Assembly (NCBI RefSeq): GCF_003675325.1
Contig: NZ_CP033073.1
Span: forward strand, 2,852,001 to 2,916,000
Length of the DNA: 64,000 nucleotides
Source: Streptomyces dangxiongensis
GTDB taxonomy: Bacteria > Actinomycetota > Actinomycetes > Streptomycetales > Streptomycetaceae
Direction: 5' to 3'
In this document: piece by piece, positions 26,900 through 36,487 of the stretch
Layout of the letters: the number at the start of each line of letters is the position of its first letter
Numbering within the stretch: position 1 is the first letter of the stretch
Position numbers and translations under genes: made by a program
The notes under the pieces: generated by a model
What the model was told of the DNA's origin: nothing
What the model saw: the letters and a program-made list of their open reading frames with translations, nothing else
Database searches by the model: none

Positions 26900-27721
26900 T
26901 TGGCCACTGGTACGGAACCCCGACCGGACAGTCGCGGCGTGCGGGCCCGTCCGCGCGCCGCGATCACCGCCCCGCACCTGCGGACCGACCGCTGGTGGCT
27001 GGCGCCCGCCGTCACCGCGGCCGGCCTGTTCGCCTTCGTCGTCTACTCGACCTGGCGGGCCTTCGCCAACGCCCACTACTACGCGGCGCCCTACGTCTCG
27101 CCGTTCTACTCGCCGTGTCTGGCGGAGAACTGCCAAACCATGCGCGCCGGACCGAACGCCGGCCTCCTCGGTGGCTGGTGGGGCCTGTCCCCCGCGCTCG
27201 TCATCCTCATCTTCCCGCTCGGCTTCCGCCTGACCTGCTACTACTACCGCAAGGCGTACTACCGTGCGTTCTGGGCGTCCCCGCCCGCCTGCGCGGTGGC
27301 CGAGCCGCACCGGACGTACACCGGCGAGACCCGTTTCCCGCTGGTCCTCCAGAACATCCACCGGTACTTCTTCTACGCCGCCCTGCTGGTCGCCGGGGTG
27401 CTGACCTACGACACCGCGCTGACCTTCCGGGACACGCACTACCGCTGGGGCCACATGGGCCTGGGCACCCTGGTCTTCCTGGCCAACATCGTACTGATCT
27501 GGGCGTACACCCTCTCCTGCCACTCCTGCCGGCACATCGTCGGCGGCAAGCTCAGACACTTCTCCCGGCACCCCGTGCGCTACCGGGCATGGCAGTTCGT
27601 CGGCAGGCTCAACGCCCGCCACATGCAGCTCGCCTGGGCGTCGCTGCTGAGCGTGGCGCTCGCCGACTTCTACGTCTATCTCGTCGCGTCCGGCGTCTTC
27701 GACGACCCGCGCTTCTTCTAG
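26900..27721 (+). CDS. Succinate dehydrogenase/fumarate reductase membrane (cytochrome b) subunit
   Basis: Membrane anchor of 273 residues with about five helices. TTG 26900 is the preferred start because GGAG lies 7 nt upstream and it gives MATGTEPRPDSRG; no closer ATG or GTG fits. Histidines within or next to helices (NIHRYFFYAALL, YRWGHMGLG, LSCHSCRHIVGG) are candidate haem ligands. Cysteines occur in SPCLAENC and CHSC. It is followed directly by the flavoprotein and iron-sulfur genes, the order of the single-anchor type of actinobacterial succinate dehydrogenase. Confidence 0.88.
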   Translation: MATGTEPRPDSRGVRARPRAAITAPHLRTDRWWLAPAVTAAGLFAFVVYSTWRAFANAHYYAAPYVSPFYSPCLAENCQTMRAGPNAGLLGGWWGLSPALVILIFPLGFRLTCYYYRKAYYRAFWASPPACAVAEPHRTYTGETRFPLVLQNIHRYFFYAALLVAGVLTYDTALTFRDTHYRWGHMGLGTLVFLANIVLIWAYTLSCHSCRHIVGGKLRHFSRHPVRYRAWQFVGRLNARHMQLAWASLLSVALADFYVYLVASGVFDDPRFF

Positions 27722-27746
27722 AGACTCCAGTGAGGGAACTGAACTG

Positions 27747-29678
27747 ATGTCCGTGGTGGACCGGCAGGAGTGGGACGTCGTCGTGGTCGGTGCCGGCGGC
27801 GCGGGACTGCGGGCCGCGATCGAGGCACGCGAGCGGGGCGCCCGCACGGCCGTGATCTGCAAATCCCTGTTCGGCAAGGCGCACACGGTGATGGCCGAGG
27901 GCGGCATCGCGGCGGCCATGGCCAACGCCAACGAGCACGACACCTGGCAGGTCCACTTCCGCGACACCATGCGCGGCGGCAAGTTCCTCAACCAGTGGCG
28001 GATGGCCGAGCTGCACGCGCAGGAGGCCCCGGACCGGGTGTGGGAGCTGGAGACCTGGGGCGCGCTGTTCGACCGGACGAAGGACGGCCGCATCTCGCAG
28101 CGCAACTTCGGCGGGCACGAGTACCCGCGGCTGGCGCACGTCGGCGACCGCACCGGCCTGGAACTGATCCGCACGCTCCAGCAGAGGACCGTCGCGCTGC
28201 AACAGGAGGACTTCGCGGAGACCGGGGACCACGAGTCGCGGCTCAAGGTGTTCCAGGAGTGCACCGTCACCCGGATCCTCAAGAACGGCGACCGGGTCTC
28301 GGGAGTGTTCGCGTACGAGCGGGAGACCGGCCGTTTCCTCGTCCTCCAGGCACCCGCCGTGGTCCTCGCGACCGGCGGCATCGGCAAGTCCTTCAAGGTC
28401 ACGTCGAACTCCTGGGAGTACACCGGCGACGGCCACGCGCTGGCACTCCTGGCGGGCGCCCCCCTGCTGAACATGGAGTTCGTGCAGTTCCACCCGACGG
28501 GCATGGTCTGGCCGCCGTCGGTGAAGGGCATCCTCGTCACCGAGTCGGTGCGCGGGGACGGCGGGGTGCTCAGGAACTCCGACGGCAGGCGGTTCATGTT
28601 CGACTACGTCCCGGACGTCTTCAAGGACAAGTACGCCGAGGCGGAGGACGAGGCCGACCGCTGGTACGACGACCCGGACGACAACCGCCGGCCCCCCGAG
28701 CTGCTCCCGCGCGACGAGGTGGCCCGGGCGATCAACGCCGAGGTGAAGGCGGGCCGGGGCTCCCCGCACGGCGGGGTGTTCCTGGACGTGTCGACCCGGA
28801 TGCCCGCCGAGGTGATCCGGCGCCGGCTGCCGTCGATGTACCACCAGTTCAAGGAGCTGGCCGACGTCGACATCACGGCCGAGGCGATGGAGGTCGGGCC
28901 GACCTGCCACTACGTGATGGGCGGCATCGCCGTCGACTCCGACACGGCGGCGGCCCGCGGGGTGCCGGGACTGTACGCGGCCGGTGAGGTGGCCGGCGGC
29001 ATGCACGGCTCCAACCGGCTCGGCGGCAACTCCCTCTCCGACCTGCTGGTGTTCGGCCGCCGGGCGGGCCGGCACGCGGCGCAGTACGCTCAGGTGCTCG
29101 CCCACCGCCGTCCGCCGGTGGACGACGCCCAGGTCGACACGGCCGCGGCGGAGGCCCTGCGCCCCTTCTCCGCGGAGACGCAGGGCGGCACGGACGCGCC
29201 GGAGAACCCGTACGCCCTGCACCAGGAACTCCAGCAGACCATGAACGACCTGGTCGGCATCATCCGCCGCGAGGGCGAGATGGAACAGGCCCTGCACCGG
29301 CTGGCCGCGCTGCGGGCCCGCGCCCGGCGGGCCGGCGTCGAGGGCCACCGCCAGTTCAACCCCGGCTGGCACCTCGCCCTGGACCTCAGGAACATGCTGC
29401 TGGTCAGCGAGTGCGTGGCCCGGTCCGCGCTGGAGCGCACCGAGTCACGCGGCGGGCACACCCGCGAGGACCACCCGGCGATGGACCGCGCCTGGCGCAA
29501 CGTGAACCTGCTGTGCGCCCTCGCCGACCCCACCGGCGCCCTCGCGGCGGCCGACCCCGCCCGGGGCCAGATCCGGCTGACCCGCGAGAGAACCGAACCC
29601 GTCCGCCCGGACCTGCTCGCCCTCTTCGAGAAGGAGGAGCTGGTCAAGTACCTCGCCGAGGAGGAGCTGTACGAGTGA
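27747..29678 (+). CDS. sdhA: Succinate dehydrogenase/fumarate reductase flavoprotein subunit
   Basis: FAD-containing catalytic subunit of 643 residues that interconverts succinate and fumarate. The dinucleotide fold is VVVVGAGGAGLRAA (residues 10-23). The KAHTVMAEGGIAAAM segment carries the histidine that can bind FAD covalently. The substrate-site motif MEFVQFHPTG and the capping-domain GSNRLGGNSLSDLLVFGRRA follow. ATG 27747 has a GAG-rich upstream site. The stop overlaps the iron-sulfur gene start, so the subunits are coupled. It is the B-type layout and probably not the only succinate dehydrogenase in the genome. Confidence 0.95.
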   Translation: MSVVDRQEWDVVVVGAGGAGLRAAIEARERGARTAVICKSLFGKAHTVMAEGGIAAAMANANEHDTWQVHFRDTMRGGKFLNQWRMAELHAQEAPDRVWELETWGALFDRTKDGRISQRNFGGHEYPRLAHVGDRTGLELIRTLQQRTVALQQEDFAETGDHESRLKVFQECTVTRILKNGDRVSGVFAYERETGRFLVLQAPAVVLATGGIGKSFKVTSNSWEYTGDGHALALLAGAPLLNMEFVQFHPTGMVWPPSVKGILVTESVRGDGGVLRNSDGRRFMFDYVPDVFKDKYAEAEDEADRWYDDPDDNRRPPELLPRDEVARAINAEVKAGRGSPHGGVFLDVSTRMPAEVIRRRLPSMYHQFKELADVDITAEAMEVGPTCHYVMGGIAVDSDTAAARGVPGLYAAGEVAGGMHGSNRLGGNSLSDLLVFGRRAGRHAAQYAQVLAHRRPPVDDAQVDTAAAEALRPFSAETQGGTDAPENPYALHQELQQTMNDLVGIIRREGEMEQALHRLAALRARARRAGVEGHRQFNPGWHLALDLRNMLLVSECVARSALERTESRGGHTREDHPAMDRAWRNVNLLCALADPTGALAAADPARGQIRLTRERTEPVRPDLLALFEKEELVKYLAEEELYE

Positions 29679-30445
29679 GCAGCTACGAGGCCCGCTTCAG
29701 GGTGTGGCGGGGCGACGCACAGGGCGGCGGCCTGACGGACTACACGGTCGAGGTGAACGACGGCGAGGTGGTCCTGGACATCGTCCACCGGCTGCAGGCC
29801 ACCCAGGCACCCGACCTGGCCGTGCGCTGGAACTGCAAGGCGGGTAAGTGCGGTTCGTGCTCCGCGGAGATCAACGGCCGCCCGCGGCTGCTGTGCATGA
29901 CCCGCATGTCGGTCTTCGACCGCTCGGAGACGATCACGGTCACCCCGCTCCGCGCGTTCCCGGTGGTCCGGGACCTGGTGACCGACGTCGGCTTCAACTA
30001 CCAGAAGGCGCGGGAGGTCCCGGCGTTCGTGCCGCCCGCCGGGGTGGCACCCGGCGAGTACCGCATGATGCAGGAGGACGTGGACCGCTCGCAGGAGTTC
30101 CGCAAGTGCATCGAGTGCTTCCTGTGCCAGAACACCTGTCACGTCGTGCGCGACCACGAGGAGAACAAGACGGCGTTCGCGGGCCCGCGCTTCCTGATGC
30201 GCGTCGCCGAACTCGACATGCATCCCCTGGACGCGGCGGCCGACACCGGCCTGGACCGCGCGCGCACGGCCCAGGACGACCACGGCCTCGGCTACTGCAA
30301 CATCACCAAGTGCTGCACGGAGGTCTGCCCCGAGGGCATCCGGATCACGGACAACGCCCTGATCCCGCTGAAGGAACGGGCGGCCGACCGCAAGTACGAC
30401 CCGCTGGTGTGGCTGGGTTCGAAGATCAGGAGGCGGTCTCCCTAG
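29675..30445 (+). CDS. sdhB: Succinate dehydrogenase/fumarate reductase iron-sulfur subunit
   Basis: Electron-transfer subunit of 256 residues. GTG 29675 overlaps the flavoprotein stop (GTGA). The N-terminal ferredoxin domain has CKAGKCGSCSAEINGRP and a later Cys for a [2Fe-2S] cluster. The C-terminal domain has CIECFLCQNTC and CNITKCCTEVCPEG for the [4Fe-4S] and [3Fe-4S] or equivalent clusters. All cluster cysteines appear present. It completes a three-gene operon. It converges on the hydrolase gene with only about 30 nt between stops. Confidence 0.95.
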   Translation: MSSYEARFRVWRGDAQGGGLTDYTVEVNDGEVVLDIVHRLQATQAPDLAVRWNCKAGKCGSCSAEINGRPRLLCMTRMSVFDRSETITVTPLRAFPVVRDLVTDVGFNYQKAREVPAFVPPAGVAPGEYRMMQEDVDRSQEFRKCIECFLCQNTCHVVRDHEENKTAFAGPRFLMRVAELDMHPLDAAADTGLDRARTAQDDHGLGYCNITKCCTEVCPEGIRITDNALIPLKERAADRKYDPLVWLGSKIRRRSP

Positions 30446-30476
30446 CGCCCGGGAGCCGGACACCGCGCGGCCCCGG

Positions 30477-31697
30477 TCAGCCGGCCCAGTCCTCCTCGTA
30501 GGCCCGCCAGTCCGCCTCCGTCGCCGCGAAGTCGACATACAGGGCGACGCCGAACCGGGTGCGGCCGGCGTCGCCGCGGGACAGGCCGAGCCGGACGCCG
30601 CGCACGGCGGCCGGGACCGTCTCCGCGCGGGCCCGGTGGCCGAAACGGTTCTCGTGGTAGAAGGGCAGGCCCATCAGGAGGTCGGTGGTGTCCGGGGTGA
30701 CCTCCAGGGCGAGGCCGGTCTGCTGGGCGACGTAACCCCCGTACAGGCTCGCCAGCGGCTGCATGGTGTCGTACGACATCACGGCGATCTGGTCCACCCG
30801 GCGTGCCACCTGCCCGAAGTACGACTGCGACCACCACTTGGGGTGGCCGGTGGTCGCACCCCAGAAGGAGTGGAAGGCGGGCAGCGGGTCGATCTGGTGG
30901 GCGGCGACGGAGAGCAGTGCGTGCCGGGAGCGGGTGAGGGCCCGCAGGTCGTCGAGGAGGCGCAGATAGTCAAGGTCGCCCGAGTGGACGGGCTCCAGAT
31001 CGAAGTGGGCGCCCTCGAACCCGGCGTCGAGGATCCGGCGGGTGGAGCCGGCGATCGCGGCCCGCGTCGCCGGCCGCTCCAGCCGCAGCCCGTCCGGGCT
31101 CTCTCCGGCCAGCGTGTCGCCGAGCCAGGCCTGGACCCGGACGCCGGGCAGCTCCCGGTGCAGGGCCCCGATCAGCCAGCGGGCGTTCCGGTAGACGGAC
31201 GGGGGCAGCGTGCCGTCGTGCTCCAGCGGTCCCGAGTGCACGTACAGGTCCCGGATCCCGCTGCCCCGCAACCGCCGGGCGAGCGCCGTGACGTCCTTCC
31301 CGCCCTTGCGCCCGTCCACCCAGGCGTGCCCCAGCCACAGGGCGTCCCGGTGCCGGGTGCGGGTGCCGGGGGCCGGGTCGCCGGTGTAGTTGAGCCGCAG
31401 GGCCGTCTCGGCGGTGAGGACCGGGAGCAGGAGAAGGACGAGGGCGGCGCAGACGTGGCGGACCACCCGGCGCCGCCACGACCGGGACGGCCTCCGCGGG
31501 GCCGCCGGGGGGTGCGCGGTGCCGGGGGTGCCGGTGCCGTCGGGGATATCGCGGGTGCCGGTGCCGTCAGGGTTGTCGGGGCTATCGGTTTCGTCGGTCC
31601 GAGGTTCGTCCGTCCGGCGTGCACCGGCCCGGAGAACGTCGCCCGTGACCTGATTCCGACGGTCCTCGCCGCCGCGACCGTCCCGGTGGTCGTCCAT
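30477..31697 (-). CDS. Membrane-anchored putative glycoside-hydrolase-like (TIM barrel) protein
   Basis: Protein of 406 residues. ATG 31697 has AGGGGGA upstream. The N-terminal 75 residues are a hydrophilic low-complexity tail with PDGTGT-type repeats. One membrane helix (about 80-98) follows, then an outside domain. That domain has the acidic strand HFDLEP and the later strand QIAVMSYDTM, which resemble the catalytic DxE strand and MSYD strand of GH18-like barrels. Activity is unproven and the classic DxxDxDxE is incomplete. It could be a non-catalytic relative or a polysaccharide deacetylase/hydrolase-type barrel. Confidence 0.7.
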   Translation of the reverse strand: MDDHRDGRGGEDRRNQVTGDVLRAGARRTDEPRTDETDSPDNPDGTGTRDIPDGTGTPGTAHPPAAPRRPSRSWRRRVVRHVCAALVLLLLPVLTAETALRLNYTGDPAPGTRTRHRDALWLGHAWVDGRKGGKDVTALARRLRGSGIRDLYVHSGPLEHDGTLPPSVYRNARWLIGALHRELPGVRVQAWLGDTLAGESPDGLRLERPATRAAIAGSTRRILDAGFEGAHFDLEPVHSGDLDYLRLLDDLRALTRSRHALLSVAAHQIDPLPAFHSFWGATTGHPKWWSQSYFGQVARRVDQIAVMSYDTMQPLASLYGGYVAQQTGLALEVTPDTTDLLMGLPFYHENRFGHRARAETVPAAVRGVRLGLSRGDAGRTRFGVALYVDFAATEADWRAYEEDWAG

Positions 31698-31777
31698 CGC
31701 GTCCCCCTGTCCGCCTGGTCCCCCACCCGCCCCCGTCCCGGTCGCGGAGCCGCCGACCTGCCCATACGCTCCGGAAG

Positions 31778-33565
31778 GTGACGTCCTCCCTGATCCGGGG
31801 CCGGTCCCGGCGTACCGCGGTGCACACAAGGGCGCGGGTGGCGCGTGCGGTGCTGGGCGGCCTGGCCGGAGCCGGGTGGCTGGTGTTGCCGGTGATGACG
31901 GTGGCGGCGCATGATCCGGTTCCCGTGGCCCCGGCAGGCACGGTGGCCGGTGCCGCCCAACGGCAGGACGAGACGTCCTCGGCCGACCTCGTGCTGCCGC
32001 TCGTCGCCGGGGTCGCGGCCGTGTCCCTGGCCGGATACGGCTATCTGCGCCGCACCCGGCGCGCCCGCACCCGGACGACCCCGGGGACGGTCTCCGCGCG
32101 ACCGCCCGCACCCACCCGGGCCGACTCCGAACGGCAGGCCCGGGCGGCACTGCTGCTGGCCGACGAGTGCGTGCGGACCAGCCGGGAGGAACTGTCCTTC
32201 GTCCGGGGCCTGTTCGGGGAGGAGCGGACGGAACCGTTCACGCATGCGCTGCGGGCCGCCGAGACCGAGCTGTCGGCCGCGTTCGCGATCTGGCGGCGGT
32301 ACGAGGAGGGCGCCCCGGAGGACGCGGGCGCCCGGCGGCAGGCTCTGGTGGGCGTGATCGGCCGCTGCGCGGAGGCCGGCCGCCGCCTGGACGCGGAGGC
32401 GGTGGCGCTGGACGGACTGCGCGGGCTCGGCGGCGCCGGGGCGGATGCGGGGGCGGCGCGTGGGCCGGGGGCGGACGGGCGGGGGGCCGGCGGGCGCGGT
32501 GGTGCCGGTGCGGCGCTGGAGGTGGCCGAGGGCCGGTTCCGGGACGTCGCGGCCCGGACGGTGACCGCGCAGGAGACCCTGGCCGCGCTCCCCGAGCGGT
32601 ACACGTCGACCGCCTCGGCGCCCGTCGCCGGCTACGTCGAACAGGCCACGGACCGGCTGGTGTTCGCCACGGCCCGGCTCAACGAGGCCCGCCGGGCCGC
32701 CGACGTGGACGACGGGGAACGGACCGCCCGGCACCTGCGTGCCGGGGAGGGCGCGGTCGCCCAGGCCGAGATCCTGGTGGGCGCGGTGGAGCGGCTCGCG
32801 GCGTTGCTGCGGGAGGCGGCCGGACTGGTGCCGGCCGCGCTGACCGGTGCGGAGGCGGAGCTGGCGGCGGTCCGGGGCGGTGAGCGGGGCTCGCCGGCCC
32901 CGGACGGGCCGCGTACCCGCCTCGCCCACGCGGACGGCGTGCTGGCGGCGGTCCGCGAGGAGCTGACCGGTGGGCCGTACGACCCGCTGGACGCCCTGCG
33001 CCGGATCAGCCGGACGGTGGAGTGGCTGGGCGGGGCGCGGTCCGGTGTGCTGGGCACCGCCGCACTGCTCGTGGCGCGCGGTTCCGTCGCGGGGGCGGAG
33101 GCGTTCGTGGGGGCGCACCGGGGAGCGGTGGGCACGCAGACCCGGGCCAGGCTGGCGGAGGCGGTGCGGGAGCTGGGTGCGGGCCACCCCGGCCGGGCCG
33201 ACTCGGTGGCCCGGGAGGCGCGGGAGCTGGGCGAGCGGGATGTCCGGGCGTACAGCAACCCGTACGCCGGTGCCGGAGGAAAGGCGGCCGGTGCCGGAGG
33301 GGCCGGCAGAGAGACGGCCGGTGCCGCCGGTGCCGGAGGGGCCGGAGAGGACGCGGCCGGCGTCGGAGGGGAGGCAGCCGGTGTCGCCGGTGCTGCAGGG
33401 GATGCGGCCGGGGCCGGAAGGGAGGCAGCCGGTGTCGCCGGGGCTGAAGGGGAGGCGGCCGGTGTCGGAGGGGGGCTGGGCGGCGTTCTCCTGGCCGAGG
33501 ACCCGGACGGCGGCCCCCCGGCGAGCTTCGGCGGGCCCCTCACCCGGTCCCGTCACCACCTCTGA
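31778..33565 (+). CDS. Membrane protein with alanine-rich helical domain and Gly/Ala repeat tail
   Basis: Protein of 595 residues with unknown function. There are two membrane segments, about residues 22-45 and 68-88, then a long Ala/Arg/Glu-rich helical region (100-490) that looks coiled-coil-like. The tail (about 500-575) is degenerate repeats built from A-A-G-V-A-G-A-G-type units, encoded by repeated GCCGGTGCCGGAGG-like DNA. GTG 31778 has little ribosome site; TACGCT lies 7 nt upstream, so a leaderless transcript is possible. It is divergent from the hydrolase gene with 80 bp between them. Confidence 0.72.
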   Translation: MTSSLIRGRSRRTAVHTRARVARAVLGGLAGAGWLVLPVMTVAAHDPVPVAPAGTVAGAAQRQDETSSADLVLPLVAGVAAVSLAGYGYLRRTRRARTRTTPGTVSARPPAPTRADSERQARAALLLADECVRTSREELSFVRGLFGEERTEPFTHALRAAETELSAAFAIWRRYEEGAPEDAGARRQALVGVIGRCAEAGRRLDAEAVALDGLRGLGGAGADAGAARGPGADGRGAGGRGGAGAALEVAEGRFRDVAARTVTAQETLAALPERYTSTASAPVAGYVEQATDRLVFATARLNEARRAADVDDGERTARHLRAGEGAVAQAEILVGAVERLAALLREAAGLVPAALTGAEAELAAVRGGERGSPAPDGPRTRLAHADGVLAAVREELTGGPYDPLDALRRISRTVEWLGGARSGVLGTAALLVARGSVAGAEAFVGAHRGAVGTQTRARLAEAVRELGAGHPGRADSVAREARELGERDVRAYSNPYAGAGGKAAGAGGAGRETAGAAGAGGAGEDAAGVGGEAAGVAGAAGDAAGAGREAAGVAGAEGEAAGVGGGLGGVLLAEDPDGGPPASFGGPLTRSRHHL

Positions 33566-33630
33566 CCGCCCGGCGCCGCACCTGTCCGCATCCCACCCGG
33601 CACAACCCCGCGGGGCGGGCCGGGGTGATG

Positions 33631-36219
33631 TCAGAACAGGCTCAGCAGGGCCTCCGCCGGGTCCGTGAGGGTTCCCTCGCCGCCCGGCAGGGGTAGCTCG
33701 AACCACACCGTCTTGCCGCGTGGCGTCCGGCGCGACCCCCAGGCCGCGCTGAGCAGCCCGACGAGCTGCAGTCCCCGTCCGCCCTCATCGGTGTCCCGGG
33801 CCCGCCGTCGCCGTGGCTGGACCAACCCGGAGTCCCAGACCTCGCAGACCAGCGTGCGGTCCAGCAGCAGCCGCAGCCTGATGTCCCCCTCGCCGTATCG
33901 CAGCGCGTTGGTCACCAGCTCGCTCACCAGGAGTTCCGTCGTGTCGATCAGCGGTTCCAGGCCCCAGCCGGCGAGCTGCGCGCGGGCGTACTCCCGGGCC
34001 CGCCCGACACTGCGCGGTTCGCGCGGCAGCGTCCAGTCGCCGACGGACTCCTCGGGCAGCCCCTGCACCCGGGCCATCAGCAGCGCGATGTCGTCCTCGC
34101 CGTGGTGGGTGTCGAGGGTGTTCAGGACGTGGTCGCAGACGTCCTCCAGGGGGCGGGAGGGGTCGGTGAGCGCACCGACGAAGGCCTGAAGGCCCTCGTC
34201 CAGGGGGTGGTGGCGGGACTCGACGAGGCCGTCGGTGTACAGCGCGAGGAGCGCGCCCTCGGGGAGTTCGACCTCGACCTCCTCGAAGGGCTCGCCGCCC
34301 ACGCCGAGCGGCATCCCGGGCGGCACGTCCAGCATCAGGGCCGTCTCGCCGGGCTCGACCAGGACCGGCGGCAGATGGCCGGCGTTGGCGAAGGTGCAGC
34401 GCCTGGTCACGGAGTCGTAGACGGCGTACACGCAGGTCGCGAGGTACACCTCGGACAGGTCGGCGTCCCGGGGCTGACGGGCGGTGCGGGTGGCCTGCTG
34501 GACCCCGCCCGGCGTGCCGAGCCCCCGCGCGATCTCGTCCAACGCCGAGAGCACCTCGGCCGGTTCGAGGTCCAGCAGGGCCAGGGTGCGTACGGCCGTA
34601 CGGAGTTCGCCCATGGCCACGGCCGCGCGCAGACCCCGCCCCATCACGTCCCCGACGACCAGCGCCGTACGGTGACCGGGCAGTTCGATGACGTCGAACC
34701 AGTCGCCGCCGACCTCGGTGGCCGCGTTGCCGGGCAGATAACGGCAGGCGATGTCCAGGCCGGACGCCTCGGGGTCGCCGGGCGGGAGCAGGGACCGTTG
34801 CAGTATCAACGCCCGTTCGTGCTCCCGCCGGTACAGGCGCGCGTTGTCGATGCAGACCGCGGCCCGTGCGGCCAGCTCGACCGCCAGGTCCCGGTCCCGG
34901 TCGCCGAACGGCTCGCTGCCCTTGGTCCGGGCGAACTGGGCGAGTCCGACGACCGTGTCGTGGGCGACCATCGGCACGGCCAGCGTGGACTGCACGAGGC
35001 CACCCTCCTCGGCGGGCACACGCTGCGGGCGGGCGGTGCGCAGGGCGTCCGCGCAGGGCGAGCTGAAGGGGAAGTGGTGGACCGCGCCGACCTCGACGGG
35101 TTTCCCGGAGCTGCTGAAGGGGGCGCCGGAGACAGCGCTGGCGAAGGCGACGCGCCGCAGTTCGGCGCTGCCGTCGGCCAGGCCGGGCGGGGCCTCGTCA
35201 CCGGTCAGCAGACCCTGGTAGAGGTCGACGGTGGCGAGGTCGCAGAAGCCGGGGACGACGACGTCGAGGAGTTCGCGGGCCGTGGTCTCCAGATCGAGGG
35301 AGTTCCCTATGCGCGCGCCGGCGTCGTTGAGCAGGGCGAGATTGCGCCGCGCGGCGGCGGCCTCACGGGCGGCCTCGCGGCGGGCGGTGATGTCGGTGCC
35401 GAGCCAGGCGATGCCGATGGGCCGGCCGGTGCCGCTGTGCACGCGGTAGAGGTTGATGGACCAGTGCCGGCGCTCCTCGGAGCCCGGGACGAACCCGGTG
35501 ACGTGCATGTCGGTGATCGACTCACCGCTCTCCAGCACCCGCCGCAGGGTGGCCGAGACCCGCTCGGCCTCGCCGCGCGGCAGGTAGTCGTGGACTTCCC
35601 TGCCCCGGTGGTCGTCCGGGGCTCCGCCGAAGATGGAGGCGAAGCGGTGGTTGGCCCGACGGACCCTCAGGTCGTCGTCGATCAACAGGAAACCGAACGG
35701 AGACTGACCGAAAATCGCCTGAGAGGCGGCGAGGTCGGTCTCGATGCTGCGGAGCGTGCGGACGTCCACGACGATACAGACGGCGGCCTTGTCGCCCTCG
35801 GCGGTGCGGGTGGGCATGACGTAGACCTCGGCGAGGCCCTCCTCGCCGCGGGTGCCGTCCGGCAGGTCAGGCATCCGGAAGGGCACCACACCGGTCCACT
35901 CGCGCCCGTCGAGAATTTCGGCCATCTTCCGTTGGCCGCGGTCGCGCAGGTCGGGGTCGATGAACGCCTCGATGGGATCCATGCCGACGGCGCGTGCGGC
36001 GGGGATGCCGAAGAGCTGTTCGGCGCGCAGGCTCCACTGTTCGACCAGCCCGCCGGGACTGATGGAGAAGGACGCGACCTTGATGTAGTCGTAGATCGAA
36101 CCGGGCGGACTGCTCTGCCACATGGCGTCGCCGGGTGCCGCGGCCGCCTCCGCGGCCTGGTTCCTCGCGCCGTCCGACGGGTCCTCGGACTCCGTGGCCT
36201 TCGCTGGTATCTCGCTCAC
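33631..36219 (-). CDS. SpoIIE-type PP2C phosphatase with PAS, GAF and HATPase domains
   Basis: Cytoplasmic signalling protein of 862 residues. GTG 36219 has GGAGGGG upstream and gives VSEIPAKATESED. Order: PAS (about 35-150), a second PAS (about 155-270, QSPFGFLLIDDDLRVRRANH), GAF (about 290-450), PP2C/SpoIIE (about 480-700, with GGDWFDVIEL, VVGDVMGRG, ANAGHLPPVL and LYTDGLVES), and an RsbW-like HATPase at the C-terminus (LLVSELVTNALRYG, GKTVWFELPLPG). Such proteins switch anti-anti-sigma factors by phosphorylation and dephosphorylation. The two opposing activities are fused in one chain. A stand-alone RsbW-like gene lies just upstream in the same orientation. Confidence 0.93.
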   Translation of the reverse strand: MSEIPAKATESEDPSDGARNQAAEAAAAPGDAMWQSSPPGSIYDYIKVASFSISPGGLVEQWSLRAEQLFGIPAARAVGMDPIEAFIDPDLRDRGQRKMAEILDGREWTGVVPFRMPDLPDGTRGEEGLAEVYVMPTRTAEGDKAAVCIVVDVRTLRSIETDLAASQAIFGQSPFGFLLIDDDLRVRRANHRFASIFGGAPDDHRGREVHDYLPRGEAERVSATLRRVLESGESITDMHVTGFVPGSEERRHWSINLYRVHSGTGRPIGIAWLGTDITARREAAREAAAARRNLALLNDAGARIGNSLDLETTARELLDVVVPGFCDLATVDLYQGLLTGDEAPPGLADGSAELRRVAFASAVSGAPFSSSGKPVEVGAVHHFPFSSPCADALRTARPQRVPAEEGGLVQSTLAVPMVAHDTVVGLAQFARTKGSEPFGDRDRDLAVELAARAAVCIDNARLYRREHERALILQRSLLPPGDPEASGLDIACRYLPGNAATEVGGDWFDVIELPGHRTALVVGDVMGRGLRAAVAMGELRTAVRTLALLDLEPAEVLSALDEIARGLGTPGGVQQATRTARQPRDADLSEVYLATCVYAVYDSVTRRCTFANAGHLPPVLVEPGETALMLDVPPGMPLGVGGEPFEEVEVELPEGALLALYTDGLVESRHHPLDEGLQAFVGALTDPSRPLEDVCDHVLNTLDTHHGEDDIALLMARVQGLPEESVGDWTLPREPRSVGRAREYARAQLAGWGLEPLIDTTELLVSELVTNALRYGEGDIRLRLLLDRTLVCEVWDSGLVQPRRRRARDTDEGGRGLQLVGLLSAAWGSRRTPRGKTVWFELPLPGGEGTLTDPAEALLSLF

Positions 36220-36487
36220 GCGAACCGTCCCCTCCAGCTCACCGCACCCGGCACCGGTCACCGGGGGCGGCTGCCCGCAGTATCCAGCACTACGGCGCCG
36301 CACGACACGGTGTTCACGATCACAGCACGGTCCAGGTGTTTTTCGGACCGGTCCGTGACAACACTCCCACTCTTCTAACCAGGGAACACACCGCCGAATC
36401 ACCCACTGCTGGACCGGGCGCGTGCCCGGCGCGCACCTGGACGGCGCACCGGCGGCTGTACACCCCCGTGCGCCCACGGCCGCCGCC

